Shown piece after piece: positions 62,212 through 64,000 of a stretch of DNA of 64,000 nucleotides. The notes beneath the pieces are model-generated. The model ran no database searches, had not been told where the DNA came from, and saw nothing but the letters and a program-made list of their open reading frames with translations. Each line of letters opens with the position of its first letter. Position 1 is the first letter of the stretch. Both the position numbers and the translations under genes were made by a program. Origin of the DNA: Neoroseomonas soli (GTDB lineage Bacteria > Pseudomonadota > Alphaproteobacteria > Acetobacterales > Acetobacteraceae); the NCBI RefSeq assembly GCF_018129065.1, contig NZ_JAAEDM010000011.1:1-64000 (forward strand), in the 5' to 3' direction.

Positions 62212-63180
62212 ATGACCACGCGTCGCGCCCTGCTTGCCGGGGCGGGGGTGCTTGCTGCGCCCGTCCCGCTCCGCGCACAGGCCGTCTGGCCCGCCGACAA
62301 GCCGGTGGAGATCATCGTTCCCTTCCCTGCCGGCGGCGGCGTGGACGTGATGACGCGGCTGGTCATGCCGCTGGTCGCGGCGCAGATCCCGGGCTTCCGG
62401 CCAGTGGTGGTGAACCGCACGGGTGCGGCGGGACAGATCGGGCTCGAGGCGACCTTCAACTCGCCCGCCGACGGCTACGTGCTGGGTGCGACGACGATCC
62501 CGGCGCACAACGCCATCCCGCTCGAGCGCCAGGTGCGCTACCGGGCGATGGACTTCACCTTCCTCTGCAACATCGTCGAGGATGCGAACTGCTTCTACGT
62601 GCGCGCCGACAGCCCGTTCCGCTCGTTGCAGGACGTGGTGAACGCGGCGAAGGCGCGGCCGGGGCAGATCACCTACGGCACCACGGGCATCGGCAGCGAC
62701 GACCACCTGTTCATGCTGGCCTTCGAGGCCGCGGCCGGGCTGCAACCGCTGGTCCATGTGCCCTTCGCGGGCGCGGCGCCGCTGATCCCGCAACTGCTCG
62801 GCGGCAACATGGACCTCGCGGCGATCAACGTGAACGACGCGATCCAGCTGAAGCGGGAGGGGAAGCTGCGCATCCTCGCCCAGGCCGCCGCGCGGCGGCA
62901 GCCGGAAGCGGGCGACGTGCCGACGTTCCGCGAACTCGGTTTCGACGTCATCGCCGGCGCGAGCCGCGGCATCGTCGCTCCGCCCGGGATGCCGGCGCCG
63001 GTGGTCGCGCGGCTGGAAGCGGCCTTCCGCAACGCGATCAACGACGAGGGCTTCCGGCGCGAAGCCGAACGCCAATTCATGCCGCTGCGGCCGTTGATCG
63101 GGTCGGACTACAAGGCCTTCGCGCAGCAGGTGGATGACAACCTGAAGCGGCTTTGGCAGGTGAGACCCTGGAGGGGCTGA
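62212..63180 (+). CDS. Bug/TctC-family periplasmic solute-binding protein
   Basis: A 322-aa paralogue of the previous gene; signal MTTRRALLAGAGVLAAPVPLRAQ. Hallmarks: ADKPVEIIVPFPAGGGVDVM, VNRTGAAGQIGLE, YGTTGIGSDDHLFML, VPFAGAAPLIPQLL and VPTFRELGFDVIAGASRG. GGGAGGAA about 7 nt upstream. Ends before a 9-bp hairpin. Co-directional with its paralogue, 66 nt apart. Confidence 0.92.
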   Translation: MTTRRALLAGAGVLAAPVPLRAQAVWPADKPVEIIVPFPAGGGVDVMTRLVMPLVAAQIPGFRPVVVNRTGAAGQIGLEATFNSPADGYVLGATTIPAHNAIPLERQVRYRAMDFTFLCNIVEDANCFYVRADSPFRSLQDVVNAAKARPGQITYGTTGIGSDDHLFMLAFEAAAGLQPLVHVPFAGAAPLIPQLLGGNMDLAAINVNDAIQLKREGKLRILAQAAARRQPEAGDVPTFRELGFDVIAGASRGIVAPPGMPAPVVARLEAAFRNAINDEGFRREAERQFMPLRPLIGSDYKAFAQQVDDNLKRLWQVRPWRG

Positions 63181-63186
63181 AGCGGA

Positions 63187-63208
63187 GGGGGAAGGAGAAC
63201 CTTCCCCC
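63187..63208. terminator. hairpin after the last Bug gene
   Basis: GGGGGAAGG (63187-63195), loop AGAA, CCTTCCCCC (63200-63208): a perfect 9-bp stem 7 nt after the stop codon. A weaker stem (GGGGAG, CTCCCC near 63306-63328) lies at the end of the convergent M20 gene. Together they probably separate the convergent units. Confidence 0.6.
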
Positions 63209-63334
63209 GCGCCCCATGGCTTCGCTTTGTCACTTGGGAGCCGACTTCTGAGATAGTCTCGGCCTCCCGGAGAAGCCACGTCAGGGAGAAGGTGGAGGAG
63301 GTCCGGGGGAGAAGTTCCGTCCTCCCCGCCTTCC

Positions 63335-64000
63335 TCAAAGCCCCGTCTGCTCCAGCCGCAGGATCGCGCGCGCCATCGCCTGCGCCCGCGGCACGAAGCT
63401 CTCCACTTCCAGGTATTCCTCCGGGCTGTGGGCCTTGCCGCCCACGGGGCCGACGGCGCAGAGCGTCGGCGCGCCCAGGGCCGCCGTGAAGCCGGAATCG
63501 GCGCAGCCGCCGGTGAACTCGCCTTCCACCTTCAGCCCGCTGTCCGCCGCCGCCGCCTGATAGACCTTGAAGACGCGATCCGAGGCGGGCGTGGGATTGA
63601 GCGGCAGGAACTCCCCCTTGACCGTCAGCGCGGCCTTGGTGCCGGGCACGTAGGCGCGCGCGACGATGTCGTGGATCCTGCCCATGATCTCGTCGCGGTC
63701 GGCGGGCTCGACATAGCGCAGGTCGATCTGGAACTGGCAGTTCGGCGCGGTGGTGTTCACCGACTGGCCGCCCTGGATCAGGCCGACATTCAGCGTGATG
63801 CCGCGCTTGAGGTCGGTCAGCGCGTGGATGGCGACGATCTTGTGCGCGGCCTCCCCGATGGCGCTGATGCCGGCCTCGAAATTGCCGCCCGAATGCGCGG
63901 CCTTGCCCTCGATGTCCACGACGGAGAAGACGCCGCCCTTGCGCGCCTTCACCACATTGCCGGAGGCGCGGCCCGGCTCGCTGTTGAAGACGACGCGGGC
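63335..64000 (-). CDS. M20-family metallopeptidase (carboxypeptidase G2-like), partial (N-terminus beyond right edge)
   Basis: The last 221 residues of an M20 hydrolase; the zinc-binding first half lies outside. Visible are the FNSEPGRAS segment, the dimerisation domain (IEGKAAHSGGNFEAGISAIGEAA, NVGLIQGGQSVNTTAPNC, FQIDLRY) and the last catalytic block: TGGCADSGF where family members usually have GGGSD or GGGTD, then the C-terminal metal His in GGKAHSPEEYLEVE. The Cys is notable but the Asp is kept. Hydrolyses an amide bond; substrate unknown. Confidence 0.88.
   Translation of the reverse strand, partial: ARVVFNSEPGRASGNVVKARKGGVFSVVDIEGKAAHSGGNFEAGISAIGEAAHKIVAIHALTDLKRGITLNVGLIQGGQSVNTTAPNCQFQIDLRYVEPADRDEIMGRIHDIVARAYVPGTKAALTVKGEFLPLNPTPASDRVFKVYQAAAADSGLKVEGEFTGGCADSGFTAALGAPTLCAVGPVGGKAHSPEEYLEVESFVPRAQAMARAILRLEQTGL

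Overview
The window is a GC-rich chromosomal segment (very high third-position GC) that looks like an alphaproteobacterium of the Acetobacteraceae type (Roseomonas-like). That placement is inferred from base composition and from the mix of families: ten periplasmic Bug/TctC solute-binding proteins, an NdvA-type exporter, DUF1003, a LivM-LivG fusion and a neutral zinc peptidase. I see no rRNA, tRNA, CRISPR array, transposase, integrase or phage gene. Genes are densely packed on both strands, many overlapping by 1-14 nt, as in a metabolically versatile free-living bacterium.

Layout. 1-8018 (minus): a large DUF4011/SF1 helicase-nuclease running off the left edge, preceded by a CPA1 Na+/H+ antiporter, three small membrane proteins, a DUF1003 protein and an atypical SDR. 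8146-18249: an HTH regulator, a CBS protein, an NdvA-like ABC exporter, a GST and five Bug proteins, three of them in tandem (13192-16267) followed by a 30-bp tandem repeat. 18414-25178: M81 and M20 hydrolases, YpfJ-type peptidase, TauD-like dioxygenase, flavin monooxygenase and SDR. 25558-32419: DMT permease, aminotransferase, divergent GGCT and MBL-fold genes, LctP-type permease, Bug protein and TerC.

32494-37903: a complete TRAP transporter (dctPQM) translationally coupled to an AlkA-type DNA glycosylase, then a phosphoesterase and a convergent hydrolase separated by a hairpin that fills the gap exactly. 37900-42978 (minus): DMT permease, SAF-domain oxidoreductase, two SDRs, a small membrane protein and a quinone oxidoreductase. 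43114-51448: a branched-chain-type ABC operon (livK, terminator, livH, livMG fusion, livF) continuing without a gap into an SDR, a fused E1 alpha/beta dehydrogenase and an AroE-like dehydrogenase, which suggests uptake plus catabolism of one substrate. 51449-57794 (minus): ugpBAEC glycerol-3-phosphate-type ABC operon followed by two Bug genes. 57868-64000: diaminopropionate ammonia-lyase, DenD-type dehydrogenase, YqhA, thioesterase, two more Bug genes and a partial M20 peptidase.

Taken together this is a scavenging region dominated by high-affinity uptake (Bug, TRAP, Liv, Ugp, DMT, LctP) and oxidoreductases. No TctA/TctB membrane partners for the Bug proteins lie in the window. I found no clearly unprecedented multi-gene system. 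The most unusual signals are the Bug expansion with leader hairpins that often include the Shine-Dalgarno, the 30-bp repeat growing out of a gene's last codons, the liv-E1-AroE operon, and two SDRs with altered key residues.
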